Source: CAZVRZ01 sp964629965 (GTDB taxonomy: Bacteria > Chloroflexota > Anaerolineae > Anaerolineales > UBA4823). From it: 64,000 nucleotides of DNA. The notes beneath the pieces are model-generated. The model saw only the letters and a program-made list of their open reading frames with translations. It was not told the DNA's origin and did no database searches. The position numbers and the translations under genes were made by a program. Where the stretch lies: the NCBI GenBank assembly GCA_964629965.1, contig CAZVRZ010000007.1, positions 1 to 64,000 of the forward strand, written 5' to 3'. This document shows positions 34,231 through 42,644 of this stretch, in pieces; positions within the stretch are counted from its first letter, which is position 1, and every line of letters starts with the position of its first letter.

Positions 34231-34259
34231 TTGACAAGCCTTTCGAGCTGAGATACTAT
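34231..34259 (+). promoter_or_regulatory. promoter of the TPR protein gene
   Basis: TTGACA (34231-34236) and TACTAT (34254-34259) are 17 bp apart. Predicted start near 34266, giving a short leader to the ATG at 34295. Confidence 0.65.
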
Positions 34260-34294
34260 CAGATAAATCATTCTCAAGGTTGCCAGAGGAAAAA

Positions 34295-34915
34295 ATGAAC
34301 CTGCCTGTTGTTATCATCCTGGTCGGATTGTCATATATTGTCTTGATAGGAGTCTTGTCTCTCCTGCGGCGCGAGGGGCTTTCACTCCGTTTTGCGGTTG
34401 AATCGATCATTGTGACCGTTGTTGTGAGTGGATTGGCGGCTGTGATCGATCTTGATATTAACCCGGTATTATTCCTCATCGTGCTTTACCTGATCACCAC
34501 GCGTGTGCGTCTGTTGGTCGATCTTGCGAATATCTTTGCAAAACAGGGCAGGTATTCACAAGCGAGCAGCTTATATAATTTTACGTCAGGTTTGTATCCA
34601 GATGCAACAGGCAAATTGATATTAATGGTCAACCAGGCGACTCTTTTTTTACAAGAAGGTAAACTTGATGATGCAATAGCCATGTTCAACGACGTATTAA
34701 ATCAAGCAGGGCAGGGATACCTGGGGGTTAAATATGAAGCTGCAGCACACTTCAACCTTGGCGTGGCGCACCTTCGGAAAGGATCTACTTCACGGGCAAT
34801 GGTTGAATTCAATTCAGTCATAGATACCTGGCCGACCTCATTATATGCTCGCCGCGCCCAAGAAGCGCTGGCCCGTTGTCGATCGAAAGAAAAACAACCT
34901 GCTGATGGCGAATGA
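34295..34915 (+). CDS. membrane protein with TPR repeats
   Basis: A 206-residue protein. Two membrane helices (about 3-23 and 38-72) are followed by a cytoplasmic TPR-like region (NIFAKQGRYSQASSLYNF, NQATLFLQEGKLDDAIAMF, AAHFNLGVAHLRKGSTSRAM). It probably scaffolds protein contacts at the membrane. The ATG at 34295 has AGAGG upstream; an in-frame TTG five codons earlier is less likely. It is divergent from cstA and has its own promoter. Confidence 0.8.
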   Translation: MNLPVVIILVGLSYIVLIGVLSLLRREGLSLRFAVESIIVTVVVSGLAAVIDLDINPVLFLIVLYLITTRVRLLVDLANIFAKQGRYSQASSLYNFTSGLYPDATGKLILMVNQATLFLQEGKLDDAIAMFNDVLNQAGQGYLGVKYEAAAHFNLGVAHLRKGSTSRAMVEFNSVIDTWPTSLYARRAQEALARCRSKEKQPADGE

Positions 34916-35105
34916 ATTGCTTCGACTGCCTATAGGTGAAAAAACGATAATCAATATTTGAAACACCGCTCAGTACTATTCGTTTCTTTCCAATGGAGTC
35001 TCGGTTGATGAGGGTGAATGAACATTATCATTTTGCAACCTTTTACTCATTTCCACATCTAAGGAGTAGTAAACAAAAATTGGGCGATTTTGAGGAGATG
35101 AGAGC

Positions 35106-35306
35106 ATGTTCAAAGTGAATGAGGCTAATTGGGATCGGGCAGTGCGGGTGGTGTTGGGAGTAGTTTTACTCTACCTCGGATTAGGCGGGGTGGTTGGTGG
35201 CGCTTTCGGAGTGGTTTTGGATATTTTAGGAGCTGTTTTGCTGCTGACTGGATTGGTGGGTTTTTGCCCACTGTATACCTTGTTCAAATTCAGTACCAAA
35301 AAGTAA
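35106..35306 (+). CDS. DUF2892 (YgaP-like) small membrane protein
   Basis: A 66-residue protein. It carries the DUF2892 pattern: NWDRAVRVVLGVVLLYLG, then a second hydrophobic helix and GLVGFCPLYTLFKFSTKK, as in the membrane part of YgaP rhodanese proteins. Two membrane helices are predicted. Function of free-standing DUF2892 proteins is unclear. GAGGAGATGAGAGC lies just before the ATG. The gene ends with its own terminator. The 190 bp before it (34916-35105) contain no feature I can call. Confidence 0.85.
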   Translation: MFKVNEANWDRAVRVVLGVVLLYLGLGGVVGGAFGVVLDILGAVLLLTGLVGFCPLYTLFKFSTKK

Positions 35307-35330
35307 GTAACTGATAGCGTTGGATCTTTT

Positions 35331-35362
35331 GGCTGCGCCTGTATGCGGGCGCAGCCTTGTTA
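35331..35362 (+). terminator. terminator after DUF2892 gene
   Basis: GGCTGCGCC (35331-35339) pairs with GGCGCAGCC (35348-35356), followed by TTGTTAAG. Confidence 0.75.
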
Positions 35363-35420
35363 AGTTAAAGAAGGATGAATTTTCCAAGGGGAAATAGTTT
35401 AACCAATTGTATAAATTAAC

Positions 35421-35449
35421 TTGACTCCCATAATAGTTTATGCTATTAT
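35421..35449 (+). promoter_or_regulatory. promoter of the xylan-utilisation locus
   Basis: TTGACT (35421-35426) and TATTAT (35444-35449) have a 17-bp spacer. Transcription should start near 35456, inside the LacI-type operator that follows, so bound repressor would block initiation. Confidence 0.75.
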
Positions 35450-35454
35450 TTTTA

Positions 35455-35468
35455 TGTAAGCGTTTCCA
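35455..35468. promoter_or_regulatory. LacI-family operator O1
   Basis: TGTAAGCGTTTCCA fits the LacI-family palindrome TGnAAnCGnTTnCA with a central CG. It covers the predicted transcription start of the LacI gene. Confidence 0.7.
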
Positions 35469-35620
35469 AAAATAAATACATATCGAACAACTTGTTTCAA
35501 CATCCAGCCGCTTCTGTTGTAGCAAAACATTGAGAATTGCTATTTAAATTGATATTTTGTCTCAAAAATTGGCCGAGTTTTGGTGATTTTTTAGATATCT
35601 GTCTTTGCACACAATGATAA

Positions 35621-35634
35621 TGCAAGCGTTTACA
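35621..35634. promoter_or_regulatory. LacI-family operator O2
   Basis: TGCAAGCGTTTACA is a second, better palindrome 166 bp after O1 and 8 bp before the start codon of the regulator. Two sites at this spacing would allow looping. It probably serves autoregulation. Confidence 0.72.
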
Positions 35635-35642
35635 GGATCGTT

Positions 35643-36662
35643 ATGAGAAGATCGGTTTCCAAAGTCACAATTATCGATGTTGCTGCGGAAGCCGGTGTTT
35701 CGTTTGGAACGGTATCCCGGGTAATCAATAACGATGCGCGGGTTAAACAGGAGACTCGTCAACGCGTGCTGGAGGCCATGGAAACCTTGGGCTTTGTTGT
35801 CAACCGGCAAGCGCGCAGCCTGGCAGGGGGAAAATCTAATATCATCGGCCTGCTGATCCCCGATTTGGGTACTGCCTATATTGGAGAAATCATCCGCGGT
35901 ATTGATGCGGAACTGAGCCTGGCTAATCTAGACCTCATCTTATATACTACGCATCGAACTGCCAGCAAAGAGGTCAATTATGTCACCAATCTTGCTACGG
36001 GCATGGCGGATGGTTTGCTGTTGGTTTTACCCCGCAGCCCCAGTGATTATGTCCAAAATCTCACCCAGCGGAATTTCCCGTTCGTTTTGATCGACCACCA
36101 GGGCACAGATCAAACTTGCCCGGCAGTGGGCGCCACTAACTGGCAAGGCGCATATAGTGCGACCGAATATCTCACCAAGCTTGGACACGAGCGTATCGGC
36201 TTTATCACCGGCTCAATGGATTTGGGTTGCTCGGTAGACCGGTTAGAAGGTTATCGTTCAGCATTGCGCATCCAGCACATTCCTAGTGTGCCAGAATTGA
36301 TCTTCGAAGGCACCTTTTCGCAGCCCGATGGTTATGCAGGCGCCTCTGCTTTTCTCGAGTTGCCTGAACCTCCTACTGCCATCTTCGCTTCGAATGATGT
36401 GATGGCTATGGGTGTGATGGATGCGATTCGTCATCGCGGCCTGCACATTCCCGCAGATGTCTCTGTGATCGGTTTTGACGATATTCCCCAGGCGGCGCTG
36501 ATCCATCCGGCTCTTACCACTATTCATCAGCCATTGGAAAAGATGGGCAGTGTAGCCGCCCAGATGTTACTTGATCTGCTGCGCTATCCGGACAAGAAAG
36601 CCGAGCGTATCGAGTTGCCTACGGAGTTGGTTCTTCGTGAGTCATGCCAACCTCCGCGCTAA
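35643..36662 (+). CDS. LacI-family transcriptional regulator of the xylan locus
   Basis: A 339-residue repressor. The helix-turn-helix and hinge helix are at the N terminus (VTIIDVAAEAGVSFGTVSRVI, residues 8-28), followed by a periplasmic-binding-like sugar domain (IIGLLIPDLGTAYIGEIIRG; ERIGFITGSMDLG; PTAIFASNDVMAMGVMDAIR; VIGFDDIPQAALIHPALTTI). It sits first, upstream of a sugar ABC system, GH8 and xylA, so xylose or xylo-oligosaccharide is the likely inducer. AGGA lies before the ATG. Operators flank its own promoter and start. Confidence 0.92.
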   Translation: MRRSVSKVTIIDVAAEAGVSFGTVSRVINNDARVKQETRQRVLEAMETLGFVVNRQARSLAGGKSNIIGLLIPDLGTAYIGEIIRGIDAELSLANLDLILYTTHRTASKEVNYVTNLATGMADGLLLVLPRSPSDYVQNLTQRNFPFVLIDHQGTDQTCPAVGATNWQGAYSATEYLTKLGHERIGFITGSMDLGCSVDRLEGYRSALRIQHIPSVPELIFEGTFSQPDGYAGASAFLELPEPPTAIFASNDVMAMGVMDAIRHRGLHIPADVSVIGFDDIPQAALIHPALTTIHQPLEKMGSVAAQMLLDLLRYPDKKAERIELPTELVLRESCQPPR

Positions 36663-36817
36663 TTCGGATATTGTCGGATTTCATCGAAGTGACTTACATG
36701 TAAACCTTAGGTGGAAAGGAGGCAAAACAAAGAAAAAAGAGAGATCAAACGACCCTCGCGTAGATGTATTTCAATCACTAAATTCAGGTTGTATTCAGTA
36801 TAGAAGGAGAAAATCAA

Positions 36818-38161
36818 ATGCCTAGAAAGTTGTTTGTACTGATCAGTGTTTTGCTGATCGCCTCGTTTGCTCTGACTGCTTGCGCGTCACCCACGACTCA
36901 AGCAGCTCAACCGACCAAGGCCCCGGAGAAACCCGCCGCCACTGCCGTCCCCACCGTAGCCCCCAAAGTGACAGTCACCTGGTGGCACATCTCAACCGCT
37001 GAGGAGCACAAGGCCGTTTGGCAGAAGTTGGCCGATGAATTCATGGCTGCTAACCCGAACGTGACCGTCGAGATCACAGTTCTTGAGAACGAGAACTTCA
37101 AAACCAAGCTGACCACCGTTATGCAATCTGGCGAACCCCCGGATATTTTCCAGAGCTGGGGCGGCGGCGTGATGAATGAATATGCCGAGGCTGGTTTGCT
37201 CAAGGACATCACTGCAGATTTGGATGCCGATGGCGGCGCTTGGCGCTCGACCTTTGCTCCTGGTGCTTTGGGTGTGTATTCCTACAAGGATAAGAGCTAC
37301 GGCGTGCCGTGGGATATGGGCATGATCGGTTTCTGGTACAACAAGGAACTCTTCTCCAAGGCCGGTATCGATGCTCCTCCCGCTACCTGGGCTGAATTCC
37401 TCACGGATGTCAAGAAGCTCAAAGAAGCTGGCATTACCCCCATCGCTGTGGGTATGGGCGACAAATGGCCCGGCATGCACATGTGGGCTTACCTCGTCAC
37501 CCGCCTGGGCGGCAAGGCTAACTTCGAAGGCGCCCTGCTTCGCACGGGTTCCTTCACGGATGAGCCTTTTGTAAAAGCTGGCGCCATGCTCCAGGAACTG
37601 GTTGACATGGAACCCTTCCAGGATGGTTTCTTGGGCGCTACCTATGGTGACGAAGCTACTGCAGTCGGCAACGGCCAGGCAGCTATGGAACTGATGGGTC
37701 AGTGGGCTCCGGGCGTTCAGAAGGATAACAGCGCCGACAAGCAGGGCCTTGGCGACAAGCTCGGCTTTTTCCCCTTCCCCGTCATTGAAGGCGGCAAGGG
37801 CGGTGCATTTGACGCAGTTGGCGGTGGCAATGGTTTTGCCATCGGCAAAAACGCTTCTCCCGAAGCGATTGCATTTGTCAAATACCTGACCCGCGCTGAA
37901 TCGCAGCAGGAATTGGTCAAGATCGGTATCTGCATCCCTGTTGTCAAGGGTGGCGAGGTCGGTATGACCGATCCTCTGCTGATCACTCTCCAGGAAACCC
38001 TGGCCAAGGCTGAGTACTTCCAGCTATACTACGACCAGGCGCTGCCCCCCGCGATGGGCTCGGTGATCAATGACACCGTCCAGGCCCTTTTCGCGAAGTC
38101 AGTAACTCCAGAACAGGCCGCTCAAGCAATTGAGGACTCGGCTAAGCAAGAATTGAAGTAA
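36818..38161 (+). CDS. ABC sugar-binding lipoprotein (probably xylo-oligosaccharide)
   Basis: A 447-residue family 1 solute-binding protein. The lipobox is LTAC with Cys22 (FALTACASP), followed by a Pro/Thr/Ala-rich linker. The mature domain begins VTWWHISTAEEHKAVWQKLADEF, then DIFQSWGGGVMNEYAEAG and YGVPWDMGMIGFWYNKELF. It delivers sugar to the permeases encoded next. Its place between a LacI regulator, a GH8 exo-oligoxylanase and xylA points to xylo-oligosaccharides (inferred). GAAGGAG lies before the ATG. A terminator hairpin follows, so it is likely made in excess over the permeases. Confidence 0.88.
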   Translation: MPRKLFVLISVLLIASFALTACASPTTQAAQPTKAPEKPAATAVPTVAPKVTVTWWHISTAEEHKAVWQKLADEFMAANPNVTVEITVLENENFKTKLTTVMQSGEPPDIFQSWGGGVMNEYAEAGLLKDITADLDADGGAWRSTFAPGALGVYSYKDKSYGVPWDMGMIGFWYNKELFSKAGIDAPPATWAEFLTDVKKLKEAGITPIAVGMGDKWPGMHMWAYLVTRLGGKANFEGALLRTGSFTDEPFVKAGAMLQELVDMEPFQDGFLGATYGDEATAVGNGQAAMELMGQWAPGVQKDNSADKQGLGDKLGFFPFPVIEGGKGGAFDAVGGGNGFAIGKNASPEAIAFVKYLTRAESQQELVKIGICIPVVKGGEVGMTDPLLITLQETLAKAEYFQLYYDQALPPAMGSVINDTVQALFAKSVTPEQAAQAIEDSAKQELK

Positions 38162-38180
38162 TACGTTTGGTAAGCAGGAG

Positions 38181-38221
38181 CGGGGATTGGGATCGGATTT
38201 TCCCGATCCCCGCCCTTTTTT
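38181..38221 (+). terminator. intra-operon terminator between binding protein and permeases
   Basis: CGGGGATTGGGA (38181-38192) pairs with TCCCGATCCCCG (38201-38212), loop 8 nt, followed by CCCTTTTTT. It lies within the operon and would let most transcripts stop after the binding protein gene, a common way to tune dosage. Confidence 0.8.
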
Positions 38222-38242
38222 GCAGGTAGAAGGAGATTCATC

Positions 38243-39190
38243 ATGGGAATGGTTTCAACCACTCAGGAAGCCCCGGTTACTACTCGCCGGAGCCGTTCCG
38301 CCCGGAAAATTCAAGATAATATCACCATAATCACTTTCTTGCTGCCCACTCTCATACTTTTTTGTGTGTTTGTAGTCTATCCAATCATTCGATCGATTTA
38401 CTACAGCATGTACGAGTGGAATGGACTTGGACCATTGACCGATTTTGTTGCCCTGGACAATTATAAGAGAATCTTGAGCGACAAAATATTCCAAAAATCA
38501 ATGATCAATGGTGTCATGATCGTGGCGCTTTCTTTATTCGTCCAATTGCCGTTGTCTTTGCTGTTGGCGATTTTGGTAGGAAAGGATTTGCCAGGACGTG
38601 GACTGTTCCGAACCATCTTCTTCATGCCTTATGTTTTCTCTGAAGTCATTATCGGCATCATGTGGTTGGGAATTTACAATCCTGATCCAACGCGCGGTTT
38701 GCTGAATGCCTTGTTGGTATTAATACCCGGTATGAAACCTCAAGCCTGGTTGGGAGATGTGGATCTGGTTCTGCCGGCTCTTTTTGTCGTTTTGACCTGG
38801 AAATACTTCGGCTTTCACATGCTCTTGTTCATGGCGGGCTTGCAGAATATTCCTGTTGAACTGGAGGAAGCGGCGCGCATCGATGGCGTCAATCGCAGCC
38901 AAATGGTTTGGTATATCACCTTACCACTGCTCAGCAGCACGATCCGCACATCCATCCAAATGTCTGTGATTGGCTCTTTGCAGGTTTTTGCTTTGATTTG
39001 GATCATGACAAAAGGTGGACCGGTCAATGCCAGCGAAGTGATGTCAACTTATATGTATCGTTTTAGCTTCGTTCGCTTCTGGTTTGGCTACGGCTCTGCC
39101 ATTGCCATTGTCATGTTATTGTTATCACTTGTCTTCTCGATAACTTATAACCGTTTCGTACGCCAGGTAGATTACCTGGGCATCAGCTAG
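38243..39190 (+). CDS. ABC sugar transporter permease (MalF/UgpA type)
   Basis: A 315-residue membrane protein with six helices. It has the binding-protein-dependent permease EAA loop (ELEEAARIDGVNRSQMVWYITLPLL) that contacts the ATPase. AAGGAGATTCATC lies before the ATG. It pairs with the permease encoded next and the lipoprotein encoded before. No ATPase gene is present in the operon, so a shared MsiK/UgpC-type ATPase encoded elsewhere is presumed. Confidence 0.9.
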   Translation: MGMVSTTQEAPVTTRRSRSARKIQDNITIITFLLPTLILFCVFVVYPIIRSIYYSMYEWNGLGPLTDFVALDNYKRILSDKIFQKSMINGVMIVALSLFVQLPLSLLLAILVGKDLPGRGLFRTIFFMPYVFSEVIIGIMWLGIYNPDPTRGLLNALLVLIPGMKPQAWLGDVDLVLPALFVVLTWKYFGFHMLLFMAGLQNIPVELEEAARIDGVNRSQMVWYITLPLLSSTIRTSIQMSVIGSLQVFALIWIMTKGGPVNASEVMSTYMYRFSFVRFWFGYGSAIAIVMLLLSLVFSITYNRFVRQVDYLGIS

Positions 39191-39203
39191 AAAGGACCGG
39201 TTT

Positions 39204-40064
39204 ATGGAAATCTCTCAATCCTACAAAAGTAATAAAATCAAAAAATATATGCCGAGGTTTTTTCAATACCTGGTTCTTTCTTTGGTGGTGATCATTGTCT
39301 TGGTGCCCATTTTGATGATCATCTTTTCTGCTCTTAAGACGCGCGGCGAGGCCATGGCGCATCCATATACGCTGCCAATTCCAGCCCACTGGGAAAATTT
39401 CGCCAAGATTCTGGAGCCAAAATCAGCCTTTTGGGGAATGTTACGCAATAGCGTTCTGGTAATGGCAGCGACCACGATCGGAGTCCTTTTTGCGTGCAGC
39501 CTGGCGGCATTTGTTTTTGCCCGGATGAATTTCCGGGGTAAAGATTTGATTTTTAACTTTCTTGGCCTTGGGATCATGTTCCCGATTAATATTGCCATCC
39601 TGCCGGTATTTCTGCTGCTGCGCCAGATGGATATCACCAATACCCTTCAGGCAGTGATCCTGGTTCAGCTTGCATTCCAGTTATCTGCAAATATCATGAT
39701 CTTGCGCGGCTTTTTCATGGCGGTGCCTATCGAATTGCAGGACGCTGCTTATATCGATGGGTGCAATTCATTCGATTTCTTTAGATTTATCATGCTTCCC
39801 CTGGTGCGTCCAGCCTTGGCGGCAGTGGCGGCATTGACCATGATCGGTAGTTGGAACGATCTGCTTGTGCCATTGGTAATTATCGATAAGGATACCATGT
39901 GGACTTTGCCCCTGGGCACCATGCAATTCCAGGGCCAGTATGGTCAAGATATCTCATTGGTAGCAGCTTTTGTAGTCATGTCAGCCATTCCTGCGGTGAT
40001 CTTCTACCTGTTCTTCCAGCGGCAAATCGTGTCTGGCTTGACGGCAGGCGCTCTCAAAGGATAA
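39204..40064 (+). CDS. ABC sugar transporter permease (MalG/UgpE type)
   Basis: A 286-residue membrane protein with six helices. Its EAA loop is IELQDAAYIDGCNSFDFFRFIMLPLV. The N-terminal cytoplasmic stretch (residues 1-16) is basic. It is 13 bp downstream of the MalF-like permease and 13 bp upstream of the GH8 gene, so all are co-transcribed. It completes the inner-membrane channel of the sugar importer. Confidence 0.9.
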   Translation: MEISQSYKSNKIKKYMPRFFQYLVLSLVVIIVLVPILMIIFSALKTRGEAMAHPYTLPIPAHWENFAKILEPKSAFWGMLRNSVLVMAATTIGVLFACSLAAFVFARMNFRGKDLIFNFLGLGIMFPINIAILPVFLLLRQMDITNTLQAVILVQLAFQLSANIMILRGFFMAVPIELQDAAYIDGCNSFDFFRFIMLPLVRPALAAVAALTMIGSWNDLLVPLVIIDKDTMWTLPLGTMQFQGQYGQDISLVAAFVVMSAIPAVIFYLFFQRQIVSGLTAGALKG

Positions 40065-40077
40065 TGGAGTTTGCCGA

Positions 40078-41388
40078 ATGATGTCATCCATGCACCGCGT
40101 TCTTGTCGTTACGATCATGCTTTCCCTTTTCTTGTCGGCATGTGGCCCCCAGGCTACCCCTGTTGCACCGACTGCCACGCTGACGATCGCACCGACTGCC
40201 ACACCGACGATTGCACTTACTGCTACGGCAGTTCCGGAAGGAGCGTTCAAAACGGGTATGTATCGCAATCTTTTTAAGGAATATCTTGGTAAACCAGATG
40301 CTGAGATCCAGGGGAAGATCGATATGGCCTGGAAGCAGCTTTTTTATGGGAATGACGGCTCTCAGCGAGTCTATTACCCGGTCGGCGATGATATGGCATA
40401 CATGGAGGATATCGGCAACAGCGATGTGCGTTCTGAGGGCATGTCCTACGGATTGATGATTTCTGTTCAGCTAGACAAAAAGGAAGAATTCGACCGTTTG
40501 TGGAAATGGGTCATGACCTACATGTACATCGATAGCGGCCCGCACAAGGGTTACTTTGTCTGGCATTGTTCCACCGATGGTGAGAGATTGGATTCTGGCC
40601 CTGCTTCGGATGGCGAAGAATGGTTTGTCATGGCGTTGATGTTTGCCGCGGCACGTTGGGGAAATGGCGAGGGTATATTCAATTACCAGGCACAGGCTGA
40701 ACAGATCCTCAACACCATGCTCCATAAAAGCGATGAAGGCCCAGGCCTTGCTACTAACATGTTCGATGCAGAATCCAAGCAAGTGGTTTTCGTCCCTACA
40801 GGACGTTCTGCGACTTTTACAGACCCATCGTACCATTTGCCTGCATATTATGAACTCTGGGCGCGTTGGGCCGGGCAAGATAACCAGTTTTGGTCTGATG
40901 CAGCAGAAGTCAGCCGGGCTTTTTTAAAGAAAGCAGCCCATCCTCAAACTGGTTTGATGCCCGATTATGCTAATTTCGATGGTACACCTTACGGAAGCGA
41001 CGACCATAAGGATTTCCGTTTTGATGCCTGGCGCACGTTGTCGAACGTGGCAGTGGATTATGCCTGGTTCGCCGCCGATCCATGGCAGGTTGAGCAGTCC
41101 AACCGGGTGTTGGATTTCCTCGCCGGTCAGGGAATAGACACGTATCCCAACCAATACTCCCTGGATGGCAAGCCTCTCGCTCAAGATCATTCGACCGGCC
41201 TGGCCGCGATGGCTGCCGTGGCAGCCCTGGCTGCGGATAAGGATAAGGGGCAGCCTTTCGTCCAGGAGCTCTGGGATACTAGAATACCACAGGGAAAATG
41301 GCGATATTACGATGGTATGCTTTATTTGCTGGCTTTGTTGCATGTAAGCGGTAACTTTCGCATTTATGCTCCAAATAGTGCAAATTAA
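40078..41388 (+). CDS. GH8 reducing-end xylose-releasing exo-oligoxylanase-like lipoprotein
   Basis: A 436-residue lipoprotein with lipobox LSAC (Cys22) and a Thr/Ala/Pro linker (residues 23-55). The GH8 catalytic domain follows. The general acid is Glu120 in NSDVRSEGMSYG, which matches the Rex enzymes of Bacillus halodurans and Bifidobacterium. Conserved DGEEWFVMAL and DFRFDAWR (region of the base Asp) follow. It should cleave xylose from the reducing end of xylo-oligosaccharides on the outer face of the membrane. Family membership is clear; the exact bond is inferred from Rex-like motifs and from xylA next door. Confidence 0.85.
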   Translation: MMSSMHRVLVVTIMLSLFLSACGPQATPVAPTATLTIAPTATPTIALTATAVPEGAFKTGMYRNLFKEYLGKPDAEIQGKIDMAWKQLFYGNDGSQRVYYPVGDDMAYMEDIGNSDVRSEGMSYGLMISVQLDKKEEFDRLWKWVMTYMYIDSGPHKGYFVWHCSTDGERLDSGPASDGEEWFVMALMFAAARWGNGEGIFNYQAQAEQILNTMLHKSDEGPGLATNMFDAESKQVVFVPTGRSATFTDPSYHLPAYYELWARWAGQDNQFWSDAAEVSRAFLKKAAHPQTGLMPDYANFDGTPYGSDDHKDFRFDAWRTLSNVAVDYAWFAADPWQVEQSNRVLDFLAGQGIDTYPNQYSLDGKPLAQDHSTGLAAMAAVAALAADKDKGQPFVQELWDTRIPQGKWRYYDGMLYLLALLHVSGNFRIYAPNSAN

Positions 41389-41401
41389 TAATTGAAATCC
41401 A

Positions 41402-41426
41402 TGTTACAATAGTTTAACCGCTAAAC
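41402..41426 (+). promoter_or_regulatory. extended -10 promoter and operator-like palindrome before xylA
   Basis: TGTTACAAT (41402-41410) is an extended -10 element. The palindrome GTTTAACCGCTAAAC (41412-41426) covers the predicted start. The repeat differs from O1/O2 but may bind the same or another LacI-type regulator. It suggests that xylA has an internal promoter. Confidence 0.45.
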
Positions 41427-41463
41427 AAACGTTCACATCGAAAAGGAGTTGTATAGATAAATT

Positions 41464-42633
41464 ATGGCAGACAAGTACACCCCAAAACCCGAACACAAAT
41501 TCACTTTTGGCTTATGGACCGTTGGCAGCGATGGTCACGATCCGTTTGGTAGTGCAGTACGTACTCCTCTTGATCCGGTTGGTCTCGTTCATCTGCTAGC
41601 AGAAGTTGGCGCATATGGAGTCAACTTCCATGATAATGATCTGGTTCCGATCGATGCCACGCCTGCCGAGAGAGATCAGATTGTTCGCGACTTCAAGAAG
41701 GCGCTGAAAGAAACCGGTCTGGTAGTGCCTATGGCAACTACCAATTTGTTTGGCGACCCGATCTTCAAGGATGGCGCTTTCACTTCTAACAACCCGAAAG
41801 TGCGCGCTTATGCATTGCAGAAGACGATGAATGCCATCGACTTGGGTGCAGAGTTGGGTGCCAAGGTTTATGTCTTTTGGGGCGGGCGCGAAGGCACTGA
41901 GACGGATGCCAGCAAGAACCCGGTCGATGCCATCAAGCGCAATCGCGAAGCAATGAATTTCTTTTGCGAGTATGTGCTGGATAAGAAATACGATCTTAAG
42001 CTCGCTTTGGAAGCCAAGCCTAACGAACCGCGCGCTGACATCTATAACCCCACCACTGGCCATATGCTGGCTTTCATTGCTACGCTGGATCATCCGGAGA
42101 TGGTGGGCGTCAATCCGGAAGTGGCGCATGAACACATGGCAGGTATTAATTTCATGCACGGCGTAGCGCAGGCCTGGGAAGCGGGAAAATTGTTCCACAT
42201 TGATTTGAACGATCAATATCCAGGACGTTATGATCAGGATCTGCGTTTCGGCTCGCGCGACCTGAAGGCGGCCTTCTTCCTGGTCAAGTTCTTGGAAGAT
42301 GTAGGTTACCAGGGCAGCCGCCACTTTGATGCCCATGCTTATCGCACCGAGGATTACGAAGGTGTCAAGGATTTTGCTCGCGGCTGCATGCGCACTTACT
42401 TGATCCTGAAAGAAAAAGCTGCCCAGTGGAATGCCAATAAAGAAATCCAGGATTTACTGGCAGAGATCAACGCGGATGATGGCAGCATGGCGCCTTACAT
42501 GGGAAAATATTCTGCTAAGAAAGCTGCCCAATTGAAAGCTCAGTCTTTTGACCGCGCAGGTATTGGAGCGCGCGGATTAAAGTACGAGCGGTTAGATCAA
42601 CTAACCATCGATGTGATATTGGGAGCAAAGTAA
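41464..42633 (+). CDS. xylA: xylose isomerase (group I)
   Basis: A 389-residue enzyme that converts D-xylose to D-xylulose. The active-site His is His56 with Asp59 in GVNFHDNDLVP. The metal-binding Lys and Glu lie in LALEAKPNEPRADIYNP, with NPEVAHEHMAG and FHIDLNDQYPGRYDQDLRFG carrying the remaining metal ligands. The length (about 390) fits the short, actinobacterial-type class I enzymes rather than the 440-residue class II. AAAGGAGTT precedes the ATG. It receives xylose freed by the GH8 enzyme. No xylulokinase gene lies in the window. Confidence 0.95.
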   Translation: MADKYTPKPEHKFTFGLWTVGSDGHDPFGSAVRTPLDPVGLVHLLAEVGAYGVNFHDNDLVPIDATPAERDQIVRDFKKALKETGLVVPMATTNLFGDPIFKDGAFTSNNPKVRAYALQKTMNAIDLGAELGAKVYVFWGGREGTETDASKNPVDAIKRNREAMNFFCEYVLDKKYDLKLALEAKPNEPRADIYNPTTGHMLAFIATLDHPEMVGVNPEVAHEHMAGINFMHGVAQAWEAGKLFHIDLNDQYPGRYDQDLRFGSRDLKAAFFLVKFLEDVGYQGSRHFDAHAYRTEDYEGVKDFARGCMRTYLILKEKAAQWNANKEIQDLLAEINADDGSMAPYMGKYSAKKAAQLKAQSFDRAGIGARGLKYERLDQLTIDVILGAK

Positions 42634-42644
42634 ATAGGATAGTG

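Noticed and set aside
34102..34479. Minus-strand 125-codon open frame between cstA and the TPR gene
   Set aside because: It overlaps the TPR gene start and promoter and has no family pattern.
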